Positions 53,096 through 60,930 of a stretch of DNA of 64,000 bases are shown piece after piece. How positions within the stretch are numbered: the first letter of the stretch is position 1; every line of letters begins with the position of its first letter. The translations under genes and the position numbers were made by a program. The notes under the pieces are model-generated. The model ran no database searches. It saw only the letters and a program-made list of their open reading frames with translations, and was not told the DNA's origin. The stretch comes from Bacillus sp. 1NLA3E (lineage in GTDB: Bacteria > Bacillota > Bacilli > Bacillales > Cytobacillaceae): the NCBI RefSeq assembly GCF_000242895.2, contig NC_021171.1:1770001-1834000 (forward strand), given 5' to 3'.

Positions 53096-54112
53096 CTATT
53101 TTATATCGGTTATTTCCGCGACAATTTCATATGAGTGAAGTCGGGCCTGGTGATCGAAAATTTGTGAGTTGATGATCATCTCATCTGCACCCGTTTTATT
53201 TAAAAAAGACTGCAGCTTTTCTTTTATTGTTTCAGGACTTCCAATAATGGAGGAAGACAGTCTTTCTAAAAGTAAACCTTTTTCATAGTCACTGGAAAAT
53301 TCCTCAATATTTTCGACAGGTGGTAGCAATTTACTAGGGGTATTGCGAATTAAATTTAAGAATTGCAGCTTCATCGAGCTTGCAAGGAAGTGTGCTTGTT
53401 TATCCGTATCAGCAGCGACAATATTCAGACCGACCATAGCATATGGTTCATCTAATACTTCAGAAGGTCGGAACTGACTGCGGTATAATTCTAAAGCTGG
53501 GATTGTATATTCAGGTGAAAAGTGACTGGCAAAAGCAAATGGCAGACCAAGTTGCCCTGCTAGTCCAGCACTATAACCGCTGGAACCCAACAACCAAATT
53601 GGAATATTTAATCCCTCACCAGGGATTGCACGCACGCGCTTTTTATCTGAAGTAATGGCAGGATTAAGATAGTTGCGCAGTTCACCTAGTTGCTGAGAAA
53701 AATCATCATTTCTAAGATCTCGCCTTAAAGCATGCGCAGTTAGTCCATCGGTTCCAGGCGCACGTCCAAGTCCAAGGTCGATTCGGCCTGGATATAGAGA
53801 TTCTAGAGTTCCAAATTGCTCAGCAATTACAAGTGCAGCATGGTTTGGCAACATAATACCGCCGGAGCCAACACGGATAGTTGAAGTGCCACTTGCAACG
53901 TGAGCGATTACAACAGAGGTGGCCGAACTAGCAATGCCAGGCATATTATGGTGTTCGGCAAGCCAATATCTATTATAACCCCACTTTTCAGTATGGCGGG
54001 CTAAATCAAGTGTATTTTGCAAGCTTTGTGCGGCGGTGCCACCGTCGATTATCGGAGCAAGATCGAGTACTGAAAATTGAATCTCACTAAGTCGTCTAAT
54101 ATTCTTTGACAT
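53096..54112 (-). CDS. LLM-class flavin-dependent oxidoreductase
   Basis: A 338-residue luciferase-like monooxygenase family protein. It shows LSVLDLAP-type start (residues 12-22), [22 protein letters not shown] (about 45-66, split), [21 protein letters not shown] and [14 protein letters not shown]. The family uses FMNH2 (or F420) and O2, but this subgroup (alkanal monooxygenase alpha-like, YceB/YtmO type) has no agreed substrate. It ends 23 bp upstream of the dapH-like gene on the same strand. Confidence 0.9.
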   Translation of the reverse strand: MSKNIRRLSEIQFSVLDLAPIIDGGTAAQSLQNTLDLARHTEKWGYNRYWLAEHHNMPGIASSATSVVIAHVASGTSTIRVGSGGIMLPNHAALVIAEQFGTLESLYPGRIDLGLGRAPGTDGLTAHALRRDLRNDDFSQQLGELRNYLNPAITSDKKRVRAIPGEGLNIPIWLLGSSGYSAGLAGQLGLPFAFASHFSPEYTIPALELYRSQFRPSEVLDEPYAMVGLNIVAADTDKQAHFLASSMKLQFLNLIRNTPSKLLPPVENIEEFSSDYEKGLLLERLSSSIIGSPETIKEKLQSFLNKTGADEMIINSQIFDHQARLHSYEIVAEITDIK

Positions 54113-54250
54113 AGTCTCATCCTCTTTCTTGATTGGGTTTTACGCCCAAGTGTTGTGCTAGCTGTCCTTATATTTTCATTGTAATCAAAAATGGGACAAA
54201 AAGAAAAGACAGCGACTCACTGCCTTTTTTTAAAAATAAATATCTTTGAA

Positions 54251-54946
54251 TCATATATGAGCCAAGTTAACAAGGGCCGGAATAAAGGAACCCGCCCATA
54301 ACAGGGTAATCCAAGCGGCAAAAATCATGGCAAGCGTTGAAAAAGTCGCTTCCTGCTCCCCGTATTCCATAGCTTTTGTCGTTCCGACTCCATGGGCACT
54401 CATTCCAAGCGCCAACCCTTTAGCAATAGGAGATTTAATCGCTAACCATTTTAGCTCAAGTGGACCGAATACCCCGCCGACAATTCCGGTGATGATTACA
54501 AAAATGGTTGTTAATGTTGGCAATCCACCAATTTCTTTGGAAACTTCAATCGCTATGGGTGTCGTAATTGATCTTGGCAGGACGCTAACCAAGAAATCTG
54601 GATTAAGATGGAACAATAACGATAATCCAAAGGATGAAAATATGGCGACAAGGCTACCTATAGTAATACTGATGACGATAATCCCTAAATTCTTTTTAAG
54701 CAAATGGAAATGTTTATAGATTGGGATGGCAAAGGCAACCGTCGCTGGACCAAGCATGTGAGTCAGCCATTTAGATTCACTAATATAATGATTCGCAGGT
54801 AAATGAATAATGCTAATCGCTCCGATGATTATAATCGGACAAATTAATAAGGGGTGAAGAAGAGGGAAAGCCCATTTTTTATACCCAGCCTGTGTAAGGC
54901 GGTAGATGAAAAAAGTTAGTATGGTAGCAACAATAATTTTTACCAT
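54251..54946 (-). CDS. cidB: LrgB/CidB family membrane protein
   Basis: A 231-residue protein with about seven to eight hydrophobic helices. GPATVAFAIPIYKHFHLLKKN and SVLPRSITTPIAIEVSKEIGG (each split here) and ALGMSAHGVGTTKAMEYGE are LrgB-family signatures. It is the partner of the holin-like CidA/LrgA protein in control of murein hydrolase activity, programmed death and overflow metabolite export. It overlaps cidA by 7 bp. Confidence 0.93.
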   Translation of the reverse strand: MVKIIVATILTFFIYRLTQAGYKKWAFPLLHPLLICPIIIIGAISIIHLPANHYISESKWLTHMLGPATVAFAIPIYKHFHLLKKNLGIIVISITIGSLVAIFSSFGLSLLFHLNPDFLVSVLPRSITTPIAIEVSKEIGGLPTLTTIFVIITGIVGGVFGPLELKWLAIKSPIAKGLALGMSAHGVGTTKAMEYGEQEATFSTLAMIFAAWITLLWAGSFIPALVNLAHI

Positions 54947-55332
54947 TTTACATCACTTCTTTTTCTAATTTTATCTGACATGTCTGCAGTATAAGCGGTT
55001 ACTCCAATCACAATGAATGTGCTTAAACCAATTAGTAAGACGGTCTTAACGCCTTGCCAGCTAACGATTTCATCATAATTTACAATTCCGACTGCAGACG
55101 GTATAAAGAAGAGAATTAGCTCAGCTAATAGCCAGTTTCCACCTTTTTCAACCCACTCAAGCTTCACGATTTTAAGAGATAATGCTATTAAAAGCAGTAT
55201 AAGACCGACCATTGAAGCTGGAATTGGAATGGTGATGAGGTTTTTGATTAGAGCTCCTAAAAATAAAAAAATATGGATAAATAAAATTTGAATGATAATA
55301 GTAATAATCTTCAAGTTTAATTCCTTCCTCAC
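54940..55332 (-). CDS. cidA: CidA/LrgA family holin-like protein
   Basis: A 130-residue protein with four hydrophobic segments. FLGALIKNLITIPIPASMVGLILLL (about residues 20-44, split) and LLAELILFFIPSAVGIVNY are the family motifs. Together with cidB it forms a two-gene unit. It starts behind GAAGGAAT and lies downstream of a LysR regulator on the same strand, with a palindrome between. Confidence 0.92.
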   Translation of the reverse strand: MRKELNLKIITIIIQILFIHIFLFLGALIKNLITIPIPASMVGLILLLIALSLKIVKLEWVEKGGNWLLAELILFFIPSAVGIVNYDEIVSWQGVKTVLLIGLSTFIVIGVTAYTADMSDKIRKRSDVKW

Positions 55333-55438
55333 TACGGAAGAAGCTACTGAAGCTCCTTATGCCGTGTTCAAATTGGCTAATGGATAAATATTACTATAAT
55401 AGTTGGTATTCGTATAATACATATATTTTATGTTGATT

Positions 55439-55453
55439 ATAACCTTAGGTTAT
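55439..55453 (-). promoter_or_regulatory. Palindromic LysR-type operator upstream of cidAB
   Basis: ATAACCTTAGGTTAT is a perfect 15 bp dyad with the T-N11-A layout of LysR sites. It lies between the regulator gene and cidA, about 105 bp upstream of the cidA ATG, and is a good candidate CidR site. Confidence 0.7.
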
Positions 55454-55474
55454 GTTCAGAACAGGAACTCATCA

Positions 55475-56341
55475 TTAAACAATGAATTCAATAAATCCTT
55501 TCCCTGCATTTGAAATATATTTTCCCTTTTTGGTGATAACAGCGAGGTTCCAAGGGGTAGGTGGAATTAAATTAAGGATTTTCACCTGTTCATTCTGAAT
55601 TCGATTACAAATTGAATCAGGTAAAATCGTAATCCCTAAATTGGCAGCAACCATTTCAGACATGAAATCCCATTGGGAGCTTTTAAAGAGAACCTTTGGC
55701 TCAAATCCTATCTTAATAAACTTTTTCCACATGATATCGTGGAGGGCAAAATCCTCATGGTAAAAGATAAAATCTTCCTCTTCTAACTCGTTCAAATGTA
55801 CTGTTTCCGAATTAGCAAGGCGATGCTGCTGATGGACTAATAATTTCATTTCATCTTGGACGATTGGGTATATATTAAACACAGTTTCATCAACTGGAAG
55901 AACGGCAACACCTAACTCAAATGCTCCTTCATCCACACTTTTTACCACCTTTGCTGCTCCGTATTCCTTAATTACAATTTCGATATTAGGATATTTATGA
56001 TGAAATTCCGCGATGATTTTTGGAAAATATAAGCTTCCAATGATGGGGGGAATCCCAATATGGATCGACCCCTTGCTAAGGTTGGTCATATCGTTTAATG
56101 TCGTTTCCATTTCGTCAAATTGGGAGATGATTTTTTTTGCATACTCCATCACAATCATCCCAGTATCTGTAACGGAACTTGTTTTGTTCGTGCGTACAAT
56201 TAGGGTCATCCCAAGTTCTTCTTCAAGCCCCTTGATCATTTTACTTAAAGCTGGTTGAGAAATATGGAGCACGTCTGCGGCTTTTGTGATGCTTTTTTGT
56301 TTGGCAACCTCTAAGAAATATTTTAATTGACGGATGTCCAT
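55475..56341 (-). CDS. cidR: LysR-type regulator, CidR-like
   Basis: 288 residues from ATG 56341 (AGAGGTGAT upstream). The N-terminal HTH contains KSITKAADVLHISQPALSKMIKGLEEELG (about residues 16-44, split) and the effector-binding domain includes GIPPIIGSLYFPKIIAEFH. It resembles B. subtilis YwbI and staphylococcal CidR, which activate cidAB homologues in response to acetate or overflow metabolism. Its position immediately upstream of cidAB on the same strand supports the name. Confidence 0.85.
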   Translation of the reverse strand: MDIRQLKYFLEVAKQKSITKAADVLHISQPALSKMIKGLEEELGMTLIVRTNKTSSVTDTGMIVMEYAKKIISQFDEMETTLNDMTNLSKGSIHIGIPPIIGSLYFPKIIAEFHHKYPNIEIVIKEYGAAKVVKSVDEGAFELGVAVLPVDETVFNIYPIVQDEMKLLVHQQHRLANSETVHLNELEEEDFIFYHEDFALHDIMWKKFIKIGFEPKVLFKSSQWDFMSEMVAANLGITILPDSICNRIQNEQVKILNLIPPTPWNLAVITKKGKYISNAGKGFIEFIV

Positions 56342-56454
56342 GCTTATCACCTCTGGTTTATTATAACAAAATTAGGAAAGAGAATTTAGGAGCGGTCCTG
56401 CAAATTTTGGGCAAGTAAAGGCTATCTTTTTTCCGTTTTTTCCATGGATTGCAA

Positions 56455-56483
56455 TTGACCCGAGCGAGGCAATCGAGTAAGAT
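56455..56483 (+). promoter_or_regulatory. SigA-type promoter of the structured RNA gene
   Basis: TTGACC (56455-56460), exactly 17 bp, TAAGAT (56478-56483). Transcription should start near 56490. There is no protein gene directly downstream. Confidence 0.8.
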
Positions 56484-56489
56484 AATAAC

Positions 56490-56692
56490 ATAGCTACGTT
56501 GTTCGTAACGATAATAAAGTTTTAACCTTTATACTTATATAGGGAGTTTTACATTGAAGCCTATATGACAAGCCTTCGTCTATACGACAGGGAGGACATG
56601 CAAAATAGGTTTTTGCGAACACCCACTTTGAGGAGTGGTGGTTTAAAACTTTCTTAATAAAGTTACGGCAATTGTGGCTTGTTTTATTTTTA
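56490..56692 (+). ncRNA. Probable independent structured RNA, about 200 nt, unclassified
   Basis: Begins right after a SigA-type promoter. Three nested helices close the molecule: AGCTAC 56492-56497 with GTGGCT 56674-56679, CGTAAC 56504-56509 with GTTACG 56662-56667, and AAAGTTTTAACC 56516-56527 with GGTTTAAAACTTT 56640-56652. Inside are four hairpins: ATATAGG/CCTATAT (56537/56560), TCGT/ACGA (56576/56584), GCAAAA/TTTTGC (56600/56611) and CCACT/AGTGG (56623/56634). A T-rich tail follows (GTTTTATTTTTAT). The size and closing stem recall 6S RNA, but the multi-hairpin interior does not. I cannot assign a family. A 19-codon frame from ATG 56598 is probably fortuitous. Confidence 0.72.
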
Positions 56693-56703
56693 TAACAAAT
56701 ATA

Positions 56704-56734
56704 AACCAGATTCCAATCGGAACCTGGTTTTTTT
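56704..56734 (+). terminator. Terminator downstream of the structured RNA
   Basis: AACCAGATTCC/GGAACCTGGTT (imperfect centre) is followed by a T tract. It is either the real 3' end of the RNA gene or a second terminator behind its T-rich tail. Confidence 0.8.
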
Positions 56735-56737
56735 CTT

Positions 56738-56823
56738 GGCTTTGTTAAACAAGAATGTTGATTTCCGTTCCAGGCACTCGCGCACCTTAGGGGCGGGCGG
56801 TGAGCCTCCTCGGCGCTTAAGCG
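56738..56823 (+). repeat. MITE-like repeat, copy 7, left part (split by IS)
   Basis: Left 86 bp of a MITE copy, GGCTTTGTTAAA through the GCGCTTAAGCG palindrome. It is interrupted by the IS1182-family element and resumes at 58514. GCTTAAGCG (56815-56823) is repeated at 58514-58522. Flanking 8-mers of the whole element are TTTTTCTT and TTTTTTTT. Confidence 0.93.
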
Positions 56824-56942
56824 GAGGCCACTGAAAAAGTCCAAGTTTTTAATTTAGGCAGTTGAAAGTTTGATTAAACCAAACTTTCAACTGCCTTTTT
56901 GCCTTATAATAACGATATTAAATGTATGTAGGTGGTATCCCG

Positions 56943-58403
56943 ATGATTTCCAATCAAGAAACACTTAATCTTAGCCCATTCATGGCAATCTACGAAATAG
57001 TTGTGCCAAAAAGTAATATGCTTCGCCAAATCAATGAACTAGTGGACTTTTCATTTATTCTCGAAGAATTAAAAACGAAATATTGTCTTGATAACGGTCG
57101 AAATGCCATTTCACCGATTCGCATGTTCAAATATTTATTACTAAAATCGATATTTGATCTATCTGATGTGGATGTAGTAGAACGTTCAATATATGATATG
57201 TCGTTTAAATATTTCCTGGATATGGCACCAGAAGATTCCGTGATTGATCCTAGTTCCTTAACGAAATTTCGTAAACTCCGTCTTCAAGATGAGGATTTAT
57301 TAGATTTGCTCATTGGCAAAACAGTTGAGATTGCTCTGGAAAAAGAAATCATAAAAAGTAAAACCATTATCGTGGATTCCACACATACGAAAGCGCGTTA
57401 TAACCAAAAATCTCCGAAGGAATTTTTACAAGAGAAAGCGAAAAATGTTCGAAAAGCCGTGTATCGAATTGATGAATCCATGAAAGAAAAATTCCCTGCG
57501 AAAACAATTTCTGATGAAGTAACCGATGAATTAGATTATTGTCGTCGAATCATTACTGTTGTCGAAAAAGAACCACAAATCGCTAAAATACCTTCGGTCA
57601 AAGAAAAATTAAATGTTCTAAAAGAGATCGTAGAAGATTATACAGAACAACTTAGCTATTCAAATGATCCAGACGCACGGGTCGGACACAAAGCAGCGGA
57701 TTCTTCTTTTTTTGGGTTCAAAACACATTACGCGATGGCTAATGAACGGATTATTACAGCGGCAGTTATGACAACAGGTGAAAAAAGTGATGGAAAATAT
57801 CTGCGGGAATTAACCAAAAAAAGCCAAGCAACCGGAATGAAAATTGACAAAATCATTGGAGATACAGCCTACTCTGAGAAAGATAATATTCGCTTCGCGA
57901 TAGAAAATGAAATAGCACTTGTTTCCAAATTACATCCGCATATTACACATGGCAGACGCACAAAAGAAGAAGAGTTTGAATTTAATAAAGATGCAGGATT
58001 GTATGTATGTAAAGCAGGGCATATGGCTAATCGAAGGAAATATGAAGGACGAAAGGGACAAGATAAAAACCCTAGAATCAAATACTTTTTTGATATTGAA
58101 AAATGTAAAGTATGTCCTTTTCATGAGGGATGTTATAAAGAAGGAGCGAAAAGTAAATCTTATTCTGTGACAATCAAATCAACAGAACATGCCGATCAGG
58201 AGGCATTTCAAAACACAGAAGAATTTAAAGAGCTAGCGAAATCTCGCTATAAAATTGAAGCGAAAAATAGTGAGTTGAAACATAGACACGGGTATGATAT
58301 TGCATCATCTGCGGGTCTATTAGGCATGAAGATTCAGGGAGCTACAGCGATATTCGCTGTCAACCTTAAACGAATACTAAAACTCCTCAATGAAAAAGAA
58401 TAA
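56943..58403 (+). CDS. IS1182-family transposase
   Basis: 486 residues from ATG 56943 (AGGTGG 7 nt upstream); the ATG at 56922 overlaps that site. It has an N-terminal DUF772-type domain (PIRMFKYLLLKSIFDLSDVDVVERS, split) and a DDE catalytic domain: IIVDSTHTKARY (first Asp, about residue 141), GDTAYSEKDN (second Asp, about 306) and RYKIEAKNSELKHRHGYD (Glu, near residue 445). A CKVCPFHEGC cysteine cluster precedes the last block, as usual in the family. The frame is intact, so the element may be active. Confidence 0.95.
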   Translation: MISNQETLNLSPFMAIYEIVVPKSNMLRQINELVDFSFILEELKTKYCLDNGRNAISPIRMFKYLLLKSIFDLSDVDVVERSIYDMSFKYFLDMAPEDSVIDPSSLTKFRKLRLQDEDLLDLLIGKTVEIALEKEIIKSKTIIVDSTHTKARYNQKSPKEFLQEKAKNVRKAVYRIDESMKEKFPAKTISDEVTDELDYCRRIITVVEKEPQIAKIPSVKEKLNVLKEIVEDYTEQLSYSNDPDARVGHKAADSSFFGFKTHYAMANERIITAAVMTTGEKSDGKYLRELTKKSQATGMKIDKIIGDTAYSEKDNIRFAIENEIALVSKLHPHITHGRRTKEEEFEFNKDAGLYVCKAGHMANRRKYEGRKGQDKNPRIKYFFDIEKCKVCPFHEGCYKEGAKSKSYSVTIKSTEHADQEAFQNTEEFKELAKSRYKIEAKNSELKHRHGYDIASSAGLLGMKIQGATAIFAVNLKRILKLLNEKE

Positions 58404-58420
58404 AAAAAGGCAAGGAAAAG

Positions 58421-58462
58421 GGCAATTTTTCGTCCAAAAACAGACGATAAATTGCCTTTTTT
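58421..58462 (+). terminator. Terminator of the transposase gene
   Basis: GGCAATTT..TCGTC / GACGA..AAATTGCC is followed by six T, inside the IS right end. Confidence 0.9.
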
Positions 58463-58513
58463 GTACCAAAATTTATTTACAGACGTAAAAATCGTATGTT
58501 TTTCAGTGGCCTC

Positions 58514-58610
58514 GCTTAAGCGCCTGTGGGGTCTCACCTGTCCCGCTGCTCCCGCAGGAGTCTTCGTGCCTTCCACTCTAATCAACATTGTGCAAAAAAT
58601 CAACACAGCC
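58514..58610 (+). repeat. MITE-like repeat, copy 7, right part
   Basis: Right 97 bp of the MITE copy split by the IS, from GCTTAAGCGCCTG to AACACAGCC. Relative to other copies it lacks about 11 bp (ATTGAGCTTTA) just before its terminus. Confidence 0.92.
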
Positions 58611-58616
58611 TTTTTT

Positions 58617-58958
58617 TTAATCCAGCTGACTCTTCACATTTCTCTTTAATCTAGTGAACGCAATAAAATCACGTAGTTCCTCGGTTGATAACGTAATCTC
58701 ATCTAGTGAAAGCACAATCTCCCTTGCCCCCAGTAATTCTATAAGTTCCAAATTTGTATTTTTATAATCTAATCGATTTAAAATATAATCAACTGACGTT
58801 TCAAATAAATCAGCTATTTGTGATAATGCTTTTAATGAAGGCTCGCGGTATCCGGATTCATAGCCAGCATATGTGCTTTTGGCTATTCCGAGGCGGTCAG
58901 CCGTTTCCTGTAACGACCAATTCTTGTTTTTTCGAAGCTCAGCTAAACGTTGTAACAC
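58617..58958 (-). CDS. ansR: XRE-family repressor, AnsR-like
   Basis: A 113-residue Xre-type regulator. The N-terminal HTH (MLQRLAELRKNKNWSLQETADRLGIAKSTYAGYESGYREPSL, split; about residues 1-45) closely resembles B. subtilis AnsR, and a short helical C-terminal part follows. It is divergent from the asparaginase gene, as ansR is from ansAB, so it probably represses ansA in the absence of asparagine. The stop lies a few bases from the split MITE copy. Confidence 0.88.
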   Translation of the reverse strand: MLQRLAELRKNKNWSLQETADRLGIAKSTYAGYESGYREPSLKALSQIADLFETSVDYILNRLDYKNTNLELIELLGAREIVLSLDEITLSTEELRDFIAFTRLKRNVKSQLD

Positions 58959-59028
58959 AATCTATCACGACCCCTATATTTGTCTTTGTTGATTATACCA
59001 TGTTGTAAATATTCACAAAAGAAAAATA

Positions 59029-59106
59029 TACGCAAATTGAATACAGTTATTGATTATTTTGTATTTTTAGACGTATAATTAGCTATATTCATTCGCATAT
59101 TGCGTA
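59029..59106 (+). promoter_or_regulatory. ansA promoter with candidate AnsR operator repeats
   Basis: TTGATT (59050-59055), 18 bp, TATAAT (59074-59079) is a clear SigA-type promoter. TACGCAA (59029-59035) and TTGCGTA (59100-59106) are inverted copies on either side, and CGCATATTGCG at 59094-59104 is a local dyad. They are candidate AnsR sites. Confidence 0.6.
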
Positions 59107-59135
59107 CAAAAGCAATCTCCTCAAGGAGGAAATTT

Positions 59136-60140
59136 ATGAAAAAGCTGTTATTAATAGCAACTGGTGGAACCATTGCATCAATTGAAGGGGAAGAGGGACT
59201 TGTTCCTGGTTTGTCAGCATTAGAATTACTTCAATATTTTCAGCACACAGATCAAAACGTGGATGTGACTTGTCAAATTCTTATGAATCGGGACAGTACC
59301 AATATGCAGCCAGAGCATTGGGTTGAAATGGCGGAAATGGTCTCGGAAAATTATCAACAATACGACGGTTTTATCATTACCCACGGTACGGATACCTTGG
59401 CATATACCTCAGCGGCACTTTCATATATGCTTCAAGGCTTACATAAACCAGTGGTTATAACGGGGTCGCAGATTCCAATAAGCTTTAAACAAACAGATGC
59501 GAAAAAAAATCTAGCAGATTCTGTTCGTTTTGCTTGTGAAGATAACGGTGGCGTCTTTGTTGTATTTGACGGACGCGTTATTATTGGAACGAGAGCAGTG
59601 AAAATGAGGACAAAAAGTTACGATGCTTTTGAAAGTATCAACCATCCTTATGTCGCAAATATCTCAGGAAATAAAGTCAATTACTTTTGGAAACCAGCAT
59701 CATCTCTACAGGAATTTAAGGTCGATACTAGTTTATGCTCAGACGTATTCCTTTTGAAACTACATCCTGGAACAAAACCAGAAATCTTTGATTTTATTAA
59801 ATCTCAATATAAGGGTGTTATTATAGAAAGCTTTGGAAACGGTGGTGTTCCTTTTGAAGGACGTAACCTATTGCCAAAATTAAAAGAACTTTCAGAGCAT
59901 GGTTTCCCGGTACTCATCTCAACACAGTGTTTGGAAGAGGGGCAGGACCTTTATCTGTACGAAGTTGGAAGAAAAGTTGCACAATATGATGTAATTGTTT
60001 CGGGGGACATGAACTCAGAAGCAGTTGTAGCTAAACTAATGTGGGCACTTGGAAAAACAACCATCCTTAAGGAAGTCAAACATCTAATCGAGACTCCAGC
60101 TGCCTGGGATTTATCAACAAACTGGGGCAAAGAGGACTGA
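59136..60140 (+). CDS. ansA: L-asparaginase
   Basis: 334 residues from ATG 59136 behind AAGGAGG. The catalytic threonines and their surroundings are visible: [14 protein letters not shown] (about residues 4-17) and [19 protein letters not shown] (about 81-99), plus VITGSQIP. Bacterial type I asparaginases hydrolyse asparagine to aspartate and ammonia in the cytoplasm. No ansB (aspartase) follows, unlike in B. subtilis; a terminator is next. Confidence 0.96.
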   Translation: MKKLLLIATGGTIASIEGEEGLVPGLSALELLQYFQHTDQNVDVTCQILMNRDSTNMQPEHWVEMAEMVSENYQQYDGFIITHGTDTLAYTSAALSYMLQGLHKPVVITGSQIPISFKQTDAKKNLADSVRFACEDNGGVFVVFDGRVIIGTRAVKMRTKSYDAFESINHPYVANISGNKVNYFWKPASSLQEFKVDTSLCSDVFLLKLHPGTKPEIFDFIKSQYKGVIIESFGNGGVPFEGRNLLPKLKELSEHGFPVLISTQCLEEGQDLYLYEVGRKVAQYDVIVSGDMNSEAVVAKLMWALGKTTILKEVKHLIETPAAWDLSTNWGKED

Positions 60141-60144
60141 CCGA

Positions 60145-60178
60145 AAGAAACTCGTTAATTCGGGTTTCTTTTTATTTT
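60145..60178 (+). terminator. Terminator after ansA
   Basis: AAGAAACTCG/CGGGTTTCTT (one G:U) is followed by TTTATTTT, 5 bp after the ansA stop. Confidence 0.85.
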
Positions 60179-60272
60179 GGATAAAAAAGAATGATTCGTG
60201 GGTTTTTGGAATAAATATTTCATATTTAATATGTAAATATTGTATTTGGTCAGAGCATGGTGAGGTGAAGGG

Positions 60273-60773
60273 ATGGAGATTGTTCTAATTAGATTAAAAG
60301 AACTATCTGAAGTGAATAAATTCTATTCTTATATAGCATCTGACTTGAGAAAAAAAGGAATAGACCAGTGGGTTCGTTATTATCCGAATCACTTTATTGT
60401 AAAGGAAGATCTAAAAAGGGAAACCTTATTTGGCATCAAAAAAACCAACAAATTAGTTGGTGCTATCGTCCTTGATACAAACCAAAGCAAAAAATATATA
60501 GAAATCCAATGGGAGGACTTTGGAGGTAGTCCGATAGTAATCCATCGTCTAGCGGTTGATCCACTCCATCAAGGAAAGGGTTATGGAAAAAAATTACTCC
60601 AATTTGCAGAGGAATACGCATGGGATAGAGGCCATACAAGTATCCGTTTTGATGTATATTCAGAAAATCATAGGGCGATTGCGATGTCTGAAAAATTTGG
60701 GTATCAGGAAAAAGGGGAAATTCGCTATCTATTTCGAAAAGCGTCATATAAGTGCTTTGAAAAACTATTTTAG
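60273..60773 (+). CDS. GNAT-family N-acetyltransferase
   Basis: A 166-residue GNAT. Acetyl-CoA binding motif A is IHRLAVDPLHQGKGYGKKLL (about residues 90-109; RxxGxG/A element QGKGYG). SENHRAIAMSEKFGYQEKGE near residues 130-149 is the usual second half. The substrate is unknown. ATG 60273 follows GGTGAGGTGAAGG. It has no operon partner. Confidence 0.9.
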   Translation: MEIVLIRLKELSEVNKFYSYIASDLRKKGIDQWVRYYPNHFIVKEDLKRETLFGIKKTNKLVGAIVLDTNQSKKYIEIQWEDFGGSPIVIHRLAVDPLHQGKGYGKKLLQFAEEYAWDRGHTSIRFDVYSENHRAIAMSEKFGYQEKGEIRYLFRKASYKCFEKLF

Positions 60774-60930
60774 CAGAAATCTTTAGAGTTCCATATAACG
60801 ACATGAATTGACAGCATCTAGTGACTTTGGTGCTGTTTTTGCCTGTCTGGTAGACGCTTAAGTTGTACTATAATTGGGATAGTAATAGAATGATAATTGG
60901 GAGAATGATGCAAGAGGGGACTGTGTGAAG

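Larger units (their letters stand above)
56824..58513 (+). mobile_element. IS1182-family insertion sequence
   Basis: A 1690 bp complete element with 15 bp perfect inverted ends (GAGGCCACTGAAAAA at 56824-56838 and its complement at 58499-58513). It is flanked by a 9 bp direct repeat GCTTAAGCG. It encodes one transposase. A hairpin with T-run near the left end (56857-56900: GGCAGTTGAAAGTTTG with its complement) blocks incoming transcription, and a second terminator closes the transposase gene (58421-58462). It inserted into the centre of a MITE copy. Confidence 0.95.

Noticed and set aside
56598-56657. 19-residue peptide frame inside the structured RNA (ATG after GGGAGG)
   Set aside because: The spacing between GGGAGG and ATG is only 2 nt and the bases are used in predicted helices. 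An RNA function explains the segment better.
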